From positions 62,001 to 126,000 of the forward strand of contig NZ_JBBWUA010000008.1 of the NCBI RefSeq assembly GCF_038181555.1: 64,000 nt of DNA, written 5' to 3'. Source of the stretch: Desulfitobacterium sp038181555. Its GTDB lineage: Bacteria > Bacillota > Desulfitobacteriia > Desulfitobacteriales > Desulfitobacteriaceae. A program made the position numbers and the translations under genes. The notes below the pieces were generated by a model that was not told where the DNA came from, ran no database searches, and saw only the letters and a list, made by a program, of their open reading frames with translations. This document shows positions 43,424-52,847 of the stretch, in pieces. Each line of letters starts with the position of its first letter. The stretch's first letter is position 1.

Positions 43424-43690
43424 CTACTTTTTTAGAATCAGCCGGTTGCTGGTATTACTGCCGTTCTCCCGGTAGCGGGATTCTTTTTCAATGAGCCCAG
43501 CATGAACCAAATCATGCAGGGCGCGCTTGACGGTGCTGCGGGAAAGCTGCAAGTCGGCGGCAATGGTCTTGACCGCAGGCCAGCAGTCTGAGCCTTTCCC
43601 CGCACGGTCACGAAGGTAAATATAAACCGTCCTCGCCCGATGGGGGAGTTCATCGGGCGGAGCGGTATAGATGTGGTTAAAATAGCTCAT
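43424..43690 (-). CDS. helix-turn-helix protein of the ICE
   Basis: 88 residues with a MarR/HTH_36-like winged helix: CWPAVKTIAADLQLSRSTVKRALHDLVHAGLI. The N terminus (YFNHIYTAPPDELPHRARTV) resembles the start of replication-initiator-type proteins. It lies 6 bases behind VirD4 and is the last gene of the transfer half before the cargo. Confidence 0.82.
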   Translation of the reverse strand: MSYFNHIYTAPPDELPHRARTVYIYLRDRAGKGSDCWPAVKTIAADLQLSRSTVKRALHDLVHAGLIEKESRYRENGSNTSNRLILKK

Positions 43691-43696
43691 TTGTTA

Positions 43697-45523
43697 TCAC
43701 TCCGTTCTGACATGGCTGCGCCGCTTTAGTGGCTCCGCGGGATGCTCCGTCACGGGGGTGTGGAGCGCACCGGTGCCGGTGGGCGACTCCAATATCTCCC
43801 CGGTTTCCTCATCCACCATCAGGCAGGCTGTGTGCTTGCGAACAATGTTTTCCTCCAGCGTCTGCTTATCGGCATAGACCACCTTCCGGTGCGCCTTTTC
43901 TTCAACGGTATAGGGCTTCCCAAAGCGGATACCCCAATCCAGAAACAGCCGCAGCCTTGTCCGCATGGGATGTGTGCCGGTTTTCATAACGACAAAGCTG
44001 CCCTTGGGAATGGATTTGAGTTCATCCGGTGTCATAAGAGGACGCTCCATCATTTGCAGGGACTGGCTGGGATCGTTCTTTCCACGGCTGATGCTGCCGC
44101 TCATCACGGTGCGGCTGCCCAATGCCTTAGAAAGTACCTCTGCGGTCTGGCTATTGGGCGCGAAACCGCCGAAGATGGTGTCCTGGCAGTTGTCCACGAT
44201 GATTTCTGCACCCTCCTTGCCGTAATTCTTTTCAAGCTGTCCGAAGGACTGGATAATGGGAATCATGGAAAGACGGCGGGAGCGGCTGGCCGAAAAAATC
44301 AGCTCAAGTGATTCAATGGCCGGGAGCGTACCCAGCTCGTCACAGTAGAACATCACCCGATTTTTCAGCTTGCCGCCGTTCTCATCCGCTACCGCAAGGA
44401 TTTCACGGTAGAGTTGCTGGATCATCAGGCTGACCATGAAATATTTAGTTAGATCTTCTTCGGGAAGTATAATAAATAGCGCCGATTTTTCATTGCAGAA
44501 TTTCTCCGCGTCAATGGTGGTTTCAAAGCAAAGAATCTGCTCCATTTCACTGTCGATAAATGAGTTGAGGCGGGACAGCACGGTAGACAGTACCGAGGCC
44601 ATGGCCTGCTCCGCGGAGTTGAGGGCGGCTCCCGCAAACCAGCGGGCCTTATGGTCAGGCGGCAGCTTTTCCATCAGGAGCTGGAACTGGCTTTTACCCT
44701 TTACCTTGCTGGGCGCCAGCAAATCCTGTACCAGTTTGAACACGCTGATGATATGGCGGCAGTCCACCTTTTTTCCATCTGCTTTAGTGGGCGGCAGATA
44801 TTCGGCTATCAGCAGAATGATGGAGGACAGAAGCCCCTCGGCGGCATCATAGAAAAATTGGTTCTGTCCGTAGTTCTCGCCGCTGGCGTTGATGATGGTC
44901 TTTGAGATGATTTTGGCGTATTTCTCCGCCTTGGCCTTTGCCACAAGATTGTTTTCATCGGCAAGGTAGGTGTCCATGTAGGTGTTGACCAGCTGGAGCA
45001 TATTGTTGCCGTCCGAGCGGGTGGGGTTTCGAAGGTCAATGACCGCCACATGGTAGCCATAATGGTCACGGGCAATGGCACCGTAGTTGCGGAACAGGTC
45101 CCCCTTGGTATCGGTGGTCAGAAAGCTCATGCCAGAGGCACAGGCATACTCCAGATTCGGGTACAGGAAAAAGGCTGTTTTGCCCACGCCGGATGCGCCG
45201 ATCATCAGGCAGTGGACGTCGTCGGTATCCACCAGCGCCGTGACTTTGTTCTTTGCTCCTGTGCTGCCGAGGATGATGCCTTGCTCTGAAACAGCGGGGA
45301 GGTTTTCTCCCTTCCGCCACAGCTCCGGCTGAAAGGGAATATGCTTGTAAATGCTTTTGATTTCCTGCTTGGTGGCAAAGCGCGCCGTACCGTGCTGGCC
45401 ATCGCCCACTGTGCGGGACTTGATTCCGTTGAGGGTGTAATAGTGGGCTAAAAGAGAAAGGCCGCCGATGACGAGAAACATCACGGCGGCCGCTGCGATT
45501 AGAATGTAGACTTGGGATTGCAT
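43697..45523 (-). CDS. VirD4/TraG-type coupling protein
   Basis: 608 residues. It is the ATPase that brings the relaxase-DNA complex to the transfer channel. N-terminal membrane helix (about 6-28), Walker A GASGVGKT (109-116) and Walker B-like MFYCDELGTLPAI, then SASRSRRLSMIPIIQSFGQLEKNYG. Clearly full length. It is read after the relaxase and toprim genes and before the HTH gene. Confidence 0.95.
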   Translation of the reverse strand: MQSQVYILIAAAAVMFLVIGGLSLLAHYYTLNGIKSRTVGDGQHGTARFATKQEIKSIYKHIPFQPELWRKGENLPAVSEQGIILGSTGAKNKVTALVDTDDVHCLMIGASGVGKTAFFLYPNLEYACASGMSFLTTDTKGDLFRNYGAIARDHYGYHVAVIDLRNPTRSDGNNMLQLVNTYMDTYLADENNLVAKAKAEKYAKIISKTIINASGENYGQNQFFYDAAEGLLSSIILLIAEYLPPTKADGKKVDCRHIISVFKLVQDLLAPSKVKGKSQFQLLMEKLPPDHKARWFAGAALNSAEQAMASVLSTVLSRLNSFIDSEMEQILCFETTIDAEKFCNEKSALFIILPEEDLTKYFMVSLMIQQLYREILAVADENGGKLKNRVMFYCDELGTLPAIESLELIFSASRSRRLSMIPIIQSFGQLEKNYGKEGAEIIVDNCQDTIFGGFAPNSQTAEVLSKALGSRTVMSGSISRGKNDPSQSLQMMERPLMTPDELKSIPKGSFVVMKTGTHPMRTRLRLFLDWGIRFGKPYTVEEKAHRKVVYADKQTLEENIVRKHTACLMVDEETGEILESPTGTGALHTPVTEHPAEPLKRRSHVRTE

Positions 45524-45624
45524 AGGGGAAACTCCTTTCAGTCTGGAATATTTTGTGGTATCCTAAATCTAAAACATATGTGTTACATAAATAGGGATTT
45601 GAGGAGTTGACTATATTGTTGGTA

Positions 45625-45825
45625 ATGGGGATTAATCGAATTTTGAAATTGGTTCAAATCACTTCCGGAGGAAAGAGTTACACTTGTCCCACCCAAGAAA
45701 TAAATGGCGAACTTTTCTTTATTTTCAAAAAGAGTTTGCATAAGGTAATGGATTTCACATCTGAACACACCACAGAGCTTATTTCCGTAGGTGGAAAAAT
45801 TATAGACAGGAAGCTAAATAAATGA
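45625..45825 (+). CDS. small plus-strand protein, unknown
   Basis: About 66 residues from ATG 45625 (earlier TTG starts at 45607 and 45616 are possible; GAGGAG lies before them). It reads INRILKLVQITSGGKSYTCP followed by an amphipathic segment. One of very few plus-strand genes in the element, between two minus-strand genes. Not recognised; a real gene is plausible but unproven. Confidence 0.4.
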   Translation: MGINRILKLVQITSGGKSYTCPTQEINGELFFIFKKSLHKVMDFTSEHTTELISVGGKIIDRKLNK

Positions 45826-45836
45826 GCTCCATTTTT

Positions 45837-46781
45837 CTATGCCATCCTCATTTCAAACCCACTCTGCCTTTGCTGTGCCGCTTCCGTTAAATCGTCATTC
45901 CAGTCCTTCCCCTGAGATATGAGCCGTTCTGATTCATAGCCCTGTTCGGCAAGCTGCTGTTTCAGCCGTTCGCTGGCCTTGTGCCCGGCTGCATCGTTGT
46001 CCAGGCACAGCGAGACTTGCCGGAGCTGTGGATACTGTTTCAGCATCCACAGCATCGCCTGGCCGCCGACGCCGCAGAGGGACACATAGCTGTGCCGCTG
46101 CCAGTCCTGCGGATGCAGGGTAATAAACGACAGCAGATCCACAGGCGCTTCAAACACATACAGCGCATTGCTTTCGCCAAGCCAGTGAAAGCTGTGGCGG
46201 GGGTCGCAGCCGTCCACGTTCCCTTTAAATGCCTGCCCCAAGGTGTAAATCCCGCGCTTGTGAGCGTGGCGGGCAACTCCGTTTTCATCTAAGCCCACAA
46301 ACACGGCGTTATGGTATTCCTTTGTTCTGTTCTTGGATTTTTCACAGCTTTCATAGAGGAGCTTCTGCTTTGCAAAGAAGCTCACCACCTCCCGGCCGAT
46401 GTGCCGGGTTTTCACCAGATAGGCATAAACACGCCTCATATCCGTATGTGCCGGTGGGAGCGCAAAGGGCTTTTTCGGCTCCGGCTCCTTTTGCGAGGCT
46501 GGCCGATAGATTTCACCCTGCTCACCGCCCAGCAGCAGGGTCACGGCTTCAGGATAGGAGCAGCCGTAAAACTTCCGCACAAAATCAATGGCATAACCGC
46601 CGCTCTCCGCGGAGTGATCGTACCACTCGTTCCCCCGGACGGTGATGCTGCGGTCGGAGGCCAGCCGCTTATCCCGTCCGCTGGGCAGGAGTCTTTCGCC
46701 GCGCCGCTGGAGAAAGTCAGCTAAATCCACATTGTTGGCACGGTATTTCTGTTCGTCTGTAAAATGCACATACACACCCAT
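45837..46781 (-). CDS. DUF3991 and toprim domain protein
   Basis: 314 residues. N-terminal DUF3991/zinc-less CHC2-like region (about 1-80, DLADFLQRRGERLLPS), a central part, and a toprim domain (about 200-300) with ALYVFEAPVDLLSFI and VSLCLDNDAAGHKASERL, whose Glu and DxD-like residues bind metal. Such proteins are primase-like and common in ICEs; it may prime the complementary strand after transfer. AGGAGG precedes the ATG. Confidence 0.88.
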   Translation of the reverse strand: MGVYVHFTDEQKYRANNVDLADFLQRRGERLLPSGRDKRLASDRSITVRGNEWYDHSAESGGYAIDFVRKFYGCSYPEAVTLLLGGEQGEIYRPASQKEPEPKKPFALPPAHTDMRRVYAYLVKTRHIGREVVSFFAKQKLLYESCEKSKNRTKEYHNAVFVGLDENGVARHAHKRGIYTLGQAFKGNVDGCDPRHSFHWLGESNALYVFEAPVDLLSFITLHPQDWQRHSYVSLCGVGGQAMLWMLKQYPQLRQVSLCLDNDAAGHKASERLKQQLAEQGYESERLISQGKDWNDDLTEAAQQRQSGFEMRMA

Positions 46782-46791
46782 AGCGCACCTC

Positions 46792-46911
46792 CTATTGATG
46801 GCGATTGCCGATTCGATGAAAAAATGCCGCCCTTTTTACAGGACGGCATTGCTTTGGATACAAATTTTTCCGGACGGGCATCCGCCCGGTTTTCTTTTTC
46901 TGCTTTTTCAT
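46792..46911 (-). CDS. small basic protein (39 aa)
   Basis: Begins MKKQKKKTGRMPVRKNLY and is strongly basic throughout. GGGAGGA lies 5 bases before the ATG. It overlaps a terminator-like hairpin (46819-46848) and ends 10 bases before the toprim gene start. It could be a small DNA-binding protein or a leader. Confidence 0.4.
   Translation of the reverse strand: MKKQKKKTGRMPVRKNLYPKQCRPVKRAAFFHRIGNRHQ
46819..46848 (-). terminator. terminator-like hairpin between relaxase and toprim genes
   Basis: TGCCGCCC / GGACGGCA with a short A/T-rich loop; on the minus strand TTTTTTC follows. It probably reduces read-through toward the toprim and VirD4 genes. Confidence 0.6.
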
Positions 46912-46931
46912 GGTGTTCCTCCCATCGTTTT

Positions 46932-49811
46932 TTAGAGTGACATGGTCTGTTCGTGGTCGTCCCGCGCATGACCCTGTGCCTGCTTCTTCTCCCGGAGCCT
47001 GCGCAGGAGCTTACGGTCGATACGCTGACCGGGCGGTTTCAAGGGCGGAGCGTTGTCAGTAAACACACGGCTCATGTGATGCAGGAGCCGTGTGCCAGCC
47101 AGCAGGACGGAGGGGTTTTTGAACTCATCCATATGGTCAAGGAAAAACTGTGCGTAGACATTGCCCTGCGCCGCCGAGAGAGTAAACCAGCGGACGGCGG
47201 TTTCCCTATTCTTGGGTACGTCTTTTCCCATCAGATACAGCTTGCCGAGGGTATACTGCGCATACTGGTTTTCTTGCTCGGCGGCGGCTGTCAGGAATTG
47301 CAGGGCAGCGGGAATATCCTTTGGCACATCTTCGCCCATGAGATAAACCTTGCCCAGCCGGTACTGTGCGAACTGATTTCCCTGTGCGGCGGAGTGTTTT
47401 AGGTATTCCAGTGCTTTTGGGATATCCTTTGGAACATCCTCTCCCTTGAGATAGAGAATGCCGAGGGCATATTCGGCAAAGGGATTCTTCCGGTCGGCGG
47501 CAAAGGTCAGCCAGCGGATTGCGGCTTCCACATCCTTGAGGACGCCACCGCCCCCAAGGTACAGCTTACCGAGCCGGTGTGCAGCAAAGTCGTTATCCTG
47601 CTCCGCCGACAGGGTATAGAGCCGTACTGCCTCAGCCGTGTTCTGCGGGACGTGCTGTCCCGTCTCATAGAGCTTGCCAAGAAAATATGCGGCATAGGGA
47701 TTTTCCGCCTCCACCGCCTGCTTGAGATAAACGAGGGCTTTTTCCACCTCCTGCGGCGGCGCTGCTTCGTCTGCAAGAATGAGCTTGGCAAGCTGGTAGC
47801 AGGCAAAGGGATTTCCCACCGTCGCTGCCTTTTCAAAATATTCCTTTGCTTTTGTCTCATTCTTTTCCGTGCCCACGCCGTTTAGAAGCATCCAGCCCAG
47901 CCGGTACTGGAGCTTATCGTCGTGCCCTTTTTCCTCCAAAGAGGTGAAACCGAGAAAGGCTTCCCGAAAACGCCGATCAGCTTCCGCACTGTTTTTTACG
48001 CAGCCGATGCTGTCCCGCATCATTTTGCCAAGCTCGAAGCTGGCATAGGGAAAGCTCTGGTCTGCCGAGCGGATGTAGAGGTCAAAGGCGGTTTCATAAT
48101 TCTGCTCTACACCCTTGCCGTGATAATACAGACCGCCGAGGGAATACTGCGCATATTTGTACTTCTCGTTTGCAGAAAGAGTGAGCCAGTCCGCCGCCTG
48201 CAGATCGTCCTGCTCTGTGCCAAGCCCTGCGGCGACCATTTTGCCGATGCGGTACTCGGTGTACTTCCAAGGCTTTTTTTCCTCGGCGGCATGAAATAGC
48301 GCAAGTGCCTTTTCGTACCAGCCATAGGCTGCATCGGCGTTCGCTTCGCACCCAAGCCCGTCGGCGGTCATACGACCAAGATCATAGAGTGCCAGGGGAT
48401 TATCTTTATCCGCTTCTGCGAGGAAAAGTTCACGGGCTTTTTCAAAATCCTGCGGGATTTCGGCTTCCTCATCGCCGTGGAGATACTGTTTTGCCAGCTT
48501 GTATTCCTCCGTCCACCATGAAGCAGAAGCTTTCTCCCCGTTGCGGAAAGACGGAGCAGGCGGCGGTTCGGACGCATCCTCCGGCTCGGCGGGCGCATTC
48601 TCCGGCGCAGCCTCCATGGAGGGTACATCGTCATCCGGGGTGGCGTCCGGCAGAGCGGTTTCCACCGAAGCCGGTTCCTCAAAGGTCATAGTTCCGCTGC
48701 CAAGTCTCAATGCCTCCTGAATAACCATGTTTCGGATGGGCTTGAAATCCTCACAGCGGGAAAGGGGCGGCGGCTCGGAGGGTGTTTCGGTGTATATGGA
48801 TTCGATTCTGCCCCTGACCTCCCACCACAGGTGGTAGGCTTCGGCAATGCGGCTGTCCTTGGCAAGCTCATCCACAATTTCGTCTACCACATTTTTCAGG
48901 TCTGCTTTCAGGTAGCCGTACTGCTTTTTTCCGCTGACCGTTTGCAGACGTTCGGCAAGGTGTGTGAGGAGTTGCTCCATGCGCTCACTGACCAACACGC
49001 CGCCCTTCATCTGGCGAATCAGCTCCCCCATGGCTTCAGCGGCCTGCTGCTTCAGGTCATCCCGTCGCTGGGTCTTTTCCCCGTAAATCGGGATGAGCTC
49101 CTGACGGAAAATCTCATTTGCCAGAGCGGACTTCATTTTGCGGATACCCTGCTTGGTGAGATAGCCCTCCTGCGGATTTGTACTGTAGCAAATCATGTGA
49201 ACATGCGGGTGGTGCGATTCATTGTGAAACGCCGCATACCATTTCAGATGGTCGGGGTGGATTTTCAGGTTCTCCGCCAGCTCCATCGCCTTGGAGGAAA
49301 GCAGGGCTTTCCATGCCGCCGCATTTTCAAAGCCAAATTTACCTGCATCCTCCCGGCGCAAGGAAATAATCGGCGTCCAGACATTGCCGGTGTGGGCGGC
49401 CACTTCCTCCGCAACCTGTGATAAAACCAGCAGCGCATCCCCGGCTGTAAACAAACCGTGACTGTCAAACTTTTCCACGCGGGGACGGTTTGCGATGTAG
49501 TCCAGATATTTTTCCCTGTCACCAATCTGCGGGAGGTGCTGCTCCAGTGTTATAGAGATAAACTCAGAAGCATTTTCACGATTGGGCTGGGCGAGGTAGT
49601 CCTCATACTCCAGAGACTCCTTGCTTTCGGGAAACTCACGGATCATTTGCGCAATGAGTGCCCGCTGATTTTTGGTGCTGTGCCAAAGTGCCCGGCCATT
49701 CGGAACCTTTTCTACGCCGTCACGGGTTGCTATATATTTCACCAGATGACTCAGGTGCGCGGCAGCTTTTCCGCCCTTGAGGTATCCGTTTTTAATGACC
49801 AGCCTTGCCAT
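46932..49811 (-). CDS. MobP-type relaxase with C-terminal Sel1 repeats
   Basis: 959 residues. The N-terminal ~300 are a MobP3-like relaxase that nicks oriT and stays linked to DNA; the metal-binding His triad is HNESHHPHVH (196-205). Acidic, Pro-rich linker about 380-430. Residues ~440-900 form about eleven Sel1-type repeats of 36 residues (patterns such as AEYALGILYLKGEDVPKD, AQYRLGKVYLMGEDVPKD), a helical scaffold for protein contacts. A basic tail follows. The start overlaps the accessory gene by one base. Confidence 0.92.
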   Translation of the reverse strand: MARLVIKNGYLKGGKAAAHLSHLVKYIATRDGVEKVPNGRALWHSTKNQRALIAQMIREFPESKESLEYEDYLAQPNRENASEFISITLEQHLPQIGDREKYLDYIANRPRVEKFDSHGLFTAGDALLVLSQVAEEVAAHTGNVWTPIISLRREDAGKFGFENAAAWKALLSSKAMELAENLKIHPDHLKWYAAFHNESHHPHVHMICYSTNPQEGYLTKQGIRKMKSALANEIFRQELIPIYGEKTQRRDDLKQQAAEAMGELIRQMKGGVLVSERMEQLLTHLAERLQTVSGKKQYGYLKADLKNVVDEIVDELAKDSRIAEAYHLWWEVRGRIESIYTETPSEPPPLSRCEDFKPIRNMVIQEALRLGSGTMTFEEPASVETALPDATPDDDVPSMEAAPENAPAEPEDASEPPPAPSFRNGEKASASWWTEEYKLAKQYLHGDEEAEIPQDFEKARELFLAEADKDNPLALYDLGRMTADGLGCEANADAAYGWYEKALALFHAAEEKKPWKYTEYRIGKMVAAGLGTEQDDLQAADWLTLSANEKYKYAQYSLGGLYYHGKGVEQNYETAFDLYIRSADQSFPYASFELGKMMRDSIGCVKNSAEADRRFREAFLGFTSLEEKGHDDKLQYRLGWMLLNGVGTEKNETKAKEYFEKAATVGNPFACYQLAKLILADEAAPPQEVEKALVYLKQAVEAENPYAAYFLGKLYETGQHVPQNTAEAVRLYTLSAEQDNDFAAHRLGKLYLGGGGVLKDVEAAIRWLTFAADRKNPFAEYALGILYLKGEDVPKDIPKALEYLKHSAAQGNQFAQYRLGKVYLMGEDVPKDIPAALQFLTAAAEQENQYAQYTLGKLYLMGKDVPKNRETAVRWFTLSAAQGNVYAQFFLDHMDEFKNPSVLLAGTRLLHHMSRVFTDNAPPLKPPGQRIDRKLLRRLREKKQAQGHARDDHEQTMSL

Positions 49812-50233
49812 TAAAGATCAGCACCCTGTTGGAACTGCACCGCATCTTCCAGCTTGATTTTACCTCTCGTCTTTTTCACCTCGGAAATGCATCGTCCACG
49901 GAGACTGCGCAGCTCATCATCGGTAACCTCCAATGTGGCTGCCAGCAAATGCATCATCATGCTGATCTCCACCGACAAGCGGAACAGATTATTTGCCACA
50001 CGATTTTCCGTATTTTGCAGCGTACCCTGAATCGCTCCTAACAGATTCTGAGAAAGAAATGCCGTACTGTTTTGGCTGCTCAAATAGCCGATATAGAAAT
50101 CTACCGCCTGCGAAACAAATTCGGTGTGGTTTTTCATATCCTTTTCCTGCATCATGGCTTCCATGGTTTTAATCATATCCGGGTAGAGCCATGCCACTAC
50201 CCGTTGCTTTAGCTCGTTTCTATTTTCATTCAT
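49811..50233 (-). CDS. relaxosome accessory protein (MobC-like)
   Basis: About 140 residues. N-terminal part resembles a ribbon-helix-helix (RVVAWLYPDMIKTMEAMMQE), the middle is helical (FVSQAVDFYIGYLSSQNSTAF), the end basic (RGRCISEVKKTRGK). It lies just downstream of the presumed oriT and is coupled to the relaxase (TAATG), as usual for MobC-type proteins. ATG 50233 follows AAGGAGA. Confidence 0.7.
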   Translation of the reverse strand: MNENRNELKQRVVAWLYPDMIKTMEAMMQEKDMKNHTEFVSQAVDFYIGYLSSQNSTAFLSQNLLGAIQGTLQNTENRVANNLFRLSVEISMMMHLLAATLEVTDDELRSLRGRCISEVKKTRGKIKLEDAVQFQQGADL

Positions 50234-50261
50234 AGGCTCAAATCTCCTTATATTTTGTGTC

Positions 50262-50465
50262 CAGCACCCCAAACAGCACCTTCAAAATGCTGGAATGGCT
50301 GGGCTTTCATGTGGGGCACAGCACCTGACGGAGCCAAAATCCCCATTTACAGCACCTTTTGAAATTCCGAAGCAATCGTTGCAGAGTCCTGAAAAGCCTT
50401 TGTATTTCCGTAGAGTGCGGGCGGCACTGCCGTCCGCTGTGACCGCGAGGGGCGTTTACAGCACC
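50262..50465. other. likely origin of transfer with CAGCACC iterons
   Basis: Within a 380-base gene-free stretch, CAGCACC is present at 50262, 50274, 50319, 50350 and 50459; two copies extend to TTTACAGCACCT. A 9-bp hairpin, GCGGGCGGC with GCCGTCCGC around ACT, lies at 50417-50437. The region is directly upstream of the MobC-like and relaxase genes, as expected for oriT. The nic site is not identified. Confidence 0.5.
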
Positions 50466-50654
50466 TCGCTTTCTCCTGCTCTTTTTTCGACCGTGGAGAC
50501 TGCTGGATTTGGGGTGCAGAGAGCCTTTTCCCAACGCTCGCACAAAGCCCTCACGTTGCCGTTTAGAGTGGGATGGGTGCATGGATGCCACACCGCCTGT
50601 CAAAGCGGCACACAGGGGCGAACAGGGGGCAACGCTGGGGGACGGGCATGCGCC

Positions 50655-50921
50655 TTAATGTGCCGCCCTGTCCTGTGTGCCATCAGCGGCAGGAGCAGAT
50701 TTCTCTTTTTCTTTTTGCTTTTTGGGCGAAGCGGTGGCGGGAGCATCCTCGCAGCCCTCGTCAATATATTCCCGGACGGAAGACGGAACGTATTTTTCAT
50801 AGAGCTTCTGCAAGGAATCGCAGAGCTCCTGTGTGAGATCCGCATCCTTTTTCTCCATGTAGCGTTTCACCGCACGGAGCTTTTCGCCGTCCATTTGCAC
50901 GGTAATGCTTTCTTTTTTCAT
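50655..50921 (-). CDS. DUF6103-type small protein
   Basis: 88 residues: KKESITVQMDGEKLRAVKRY and helical continuation LTQELCDSLQKLYEKYVPSS, followed by a low-complexity Ala/Lys/Glu tail. Characteristic small ICE protein with a ribbon-helix-helix-like start; may bind DNA near the iterons. Function unknown. Confidence 0.7.
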   Translation of the reverse strand: MKKESITVQMDGEKLRAVKRYMEKKDADLTQELCDSLQKLYEKYVPSSVREYIDEGCEDAPATASPKKQKEKEKSAPAADGTQDRAAH

Positions 50922-50935
50922 GCTGAGTGTCCTCC

Positions 50936-51310
50936 TTAAAATCGAAATCCCATAAAGGTGAAGCCGGGTTCCAGCTCCGGTTCCTGCCCGGTGAATTCGG
51001 GAATGTCAGCAAAAAGCTGGCTGTATTCCGCGACCTTACTCTTGCCGAGCGAGGTAAAGTTGCCGTCATAGGTGGTGTCGCAGACAAAAAACGGACCGCA
51101 GATAATGTCCGCGCCCAGCCGCCTGTTGGGCGGCATTCCGTTTATTTTGCCTTCCTCATTGCAGACGGCAACGCAGCCGTTGGGAAAGCTGATGCATTCA
51201 ATCAGGCCGCCCACCTCCGCCTGCAGGCTGGCAAGGTCATTTTGAATTTCCTTGACATGGGGCGCCTGCCCCGGCTCAATTTTGAGTACCTTAATCTTGT
51301 TCTCACGCAT
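50936..51310 (-). CDS. DUF3846 protein
   Basis: 124 residues with IKVLKIEPGQAPHVKEI, VGGLIECISFP, VAVCNEEGKINGMPPNRRLG and IICGPFFVCDT, the pattern of DUF3846, a domain of unknown function common in Gram-positive conjugative elements. Located between the hydrolase and DUF6103 genes. Confidence 0.82.
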   Translation of the reverse strand: MRENKIKVLKIEPGQAPHVKEIQNDLASLQAEVGGLIECISFPNGCVAVCNEEGKINGMPPNRRLGADIICGPFFVCDTTYDGNFTSLGKSKVAEYSQLFADIPEFTGQEPELEPGFTFMGFRF

Positions 51311-51334
51311 AAAATCAGCCCTTCCTTCTTAAAT

Positions 51335-52843
51335 TTATGGTAGATAATTTCTCGGATTTTGCTTCACACCGTTCACCCGCACCTCAAAGTGCAGATGGTT
51401 TCCGGTGCTGCGCCCGGTGGAACCCACCTTGGCAACGGTTTCCCCGGCTTTCACGGTTTGCCCCTCACGGACGAGAATCTCAGAGCAGTGACCGTATAAG
51501 GTGACCAGCCCGCCGCCGTGGTCAATGGTGAGATAATAGCCGTAGCCGGTGCTGCCATAGACTACGGTTTTCACTGTTCCCGCCTGTGCCGCACGGATGG
51601 AGGTGCCTTTCGATGCGCCGAGATCAATACCGGAATGCCCCGCCCACTCGCCGGTGAGCGGGTCCGTCCTGCCGCCGAATTCAGAGGTCACCATGGAGCG
51701 CCAGTTCTTACCCAGCGGAGAAATCAAGCCGGAGGCGGAGGCTTCCGGCGCTTCCGCGTAGGGTCTTGCGTACAGCACCTGCTTGCCGGAATCGAACAAA
51801 TCCCGGTAGACGACCTGTCCTTTCGAGGAGGATGCGTCCACCACCTTGCCGTCCCCGGCGTAGATGCCAACGTGGGTAATGTTCATGAAGCGGTCGTTGG
51901 GCTTGTGGCTCCAGAACACCAAATCTCCGGGAGCAAGGCTGGATTTTGGAATCGTCAGCCCGTTGTCCACGCAGTATTTGCCCTGCGCCGCAGCCGTGCC
52001 AGGCAGATTTACCCCCAGCTTTTTGTACACCCACTGTACAAGATAGCTGCAGTCGGTGTAGCTGCCCTGTCCTCGAAGCTCCTGCGAATACGGGTCTCCA
52101 AGGCGGGAAAGCCCCAGCCGGACAGCCTGTGCACCCGCTTCTCCGACAGGCAAATCGGAATAAAAACCGTCCATCTGATCCGGCGTCCAGTCCTCCCACA
52201 GCCCGGAATTGTCATCTTCCATGGGCGCGCCGGTGCCATATCGGGCGCGGTAATAGATTTCATTGGCGTTGGCCTGATCCTCATAAGTGACGGCTCTGCC
52301 GAACAGCGCGCGGATGTTGTTGTAGACAGCGGGCAGAGAGGTGATGGGTACGGCTACGGTATAGGTTTCTTCCGAGGTGGTGCCGTCGCCGTTCTCCACG
52401 GTGCGGGTGCGTTCCTCATACGTCACAAAGCAGTCCACATAGCGCCGGTGTTCCAGTCGGGAGGGGGACGCTGCGCCGAAGAACAGAGAATAAAAAATTG
52501 CCTTGACCCGGTAATTGTCAAGGCTGTCGCCGTCCTCCATCTCTGCGTTCACGTTATCGATGGCATTGTCTATGAGGGTGAAGCTCTGGCGCATATCCCC
52601 GATGTATTCCCGGTACTCCGCAGGCATACTCGCCGGAATGACACCGCCGTGAAAGCACAGCTCCACGGCGGTGTTGTTGTGGTTTGTGGTGCCGGAAAGC
52701 AAGGAGCAGACCAGCACGACGACCAAAATCAGCGGGGACAGGACGGCGGCAATGATCCAGCAGATGGTTTTCCGGGTGCGTTCATCCGAGAGCGCGGTAG
52801 CGGCGGCTTTTACAACAGCTGCGATGGTTGCGGGATCTGCCAT
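51335..52843 (-). CDS. bifunctional cell wall hydrolase (NlpC/P60 plus M23)
   Basis: 502 residues. One membrane segment near the N terminus (about 25-50), a spacer, then NlpC/P60 (about 225-350) with catalytic Cys in SYTDCSYLVQWV and His in ITHVGIYAG, and a C-terminal M23 endopeptidase with HSGIDLGA, LYGHCSEI and HLHFEVRVNG (zinc ligands). It probably opens peptidoglycan for the transfer channel, like VirB1-type proteins. It starts 4 bases after the GGCT stop. Confidence 0.95.
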   Translation of the reverse strand: MADPATIAAVVKAAATALSDERTRKTICWIIAAVLSPLILVVVLVCSLLSGTTNHNNTAVELCFHGGVIPASMPAEYREYIGDMRQSFTLIDNAIDNVNAEMEDGDSLDNYRVKAIFYSLFFGAASPSRLEHRRYVDCFVTYEERTRTVENGDGTTSEETYTVAVPITSLPAVYNNIRALFGRAVTYEDQANANEIYYRARYGTGAPMEDDNSGLWEDWTPDQMDGFYSDLPVGEAGAQAVRLGLSRLGDPYSQELRGQGSYTDCSYLVQWVYKKLGVNLPGTAAAQGKYCVDNGLTIPKSSLAPGDLVFWSHKPNDRFMNITHVGIYAGDGKVVDASSSKGQVVYRDLFDSGKQVLYARPYAEAPEASASGLISPLGKNWRSMVTSEFGGRTDPLTGEWAGHSGIDLGASKGTSIRAAQAGTVKTVVYGSTGYGYYLTIDHGGGLVTLYGHCSEILVREGQTVKAGETVAKVGSTGRSTGNHLHFEVRVNGVKQNPRNYLP

Positions 52844-52847
52844 GCCG

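Noticed and set aside
46721..46969. 82-codon frame between relaxase and toprim genes
   Set aside because: It crosses a terminator stem and the start of the toprim gene; the 39-codon frame with a proper ribosome binding site is preferred.
50295..50939. Long plus-strand frame across the oriT region
   Set aside because: Codon use and composition are that of a shadow of GC-rich DNA, without start signal, and it runs into the antisense of DUF6103.
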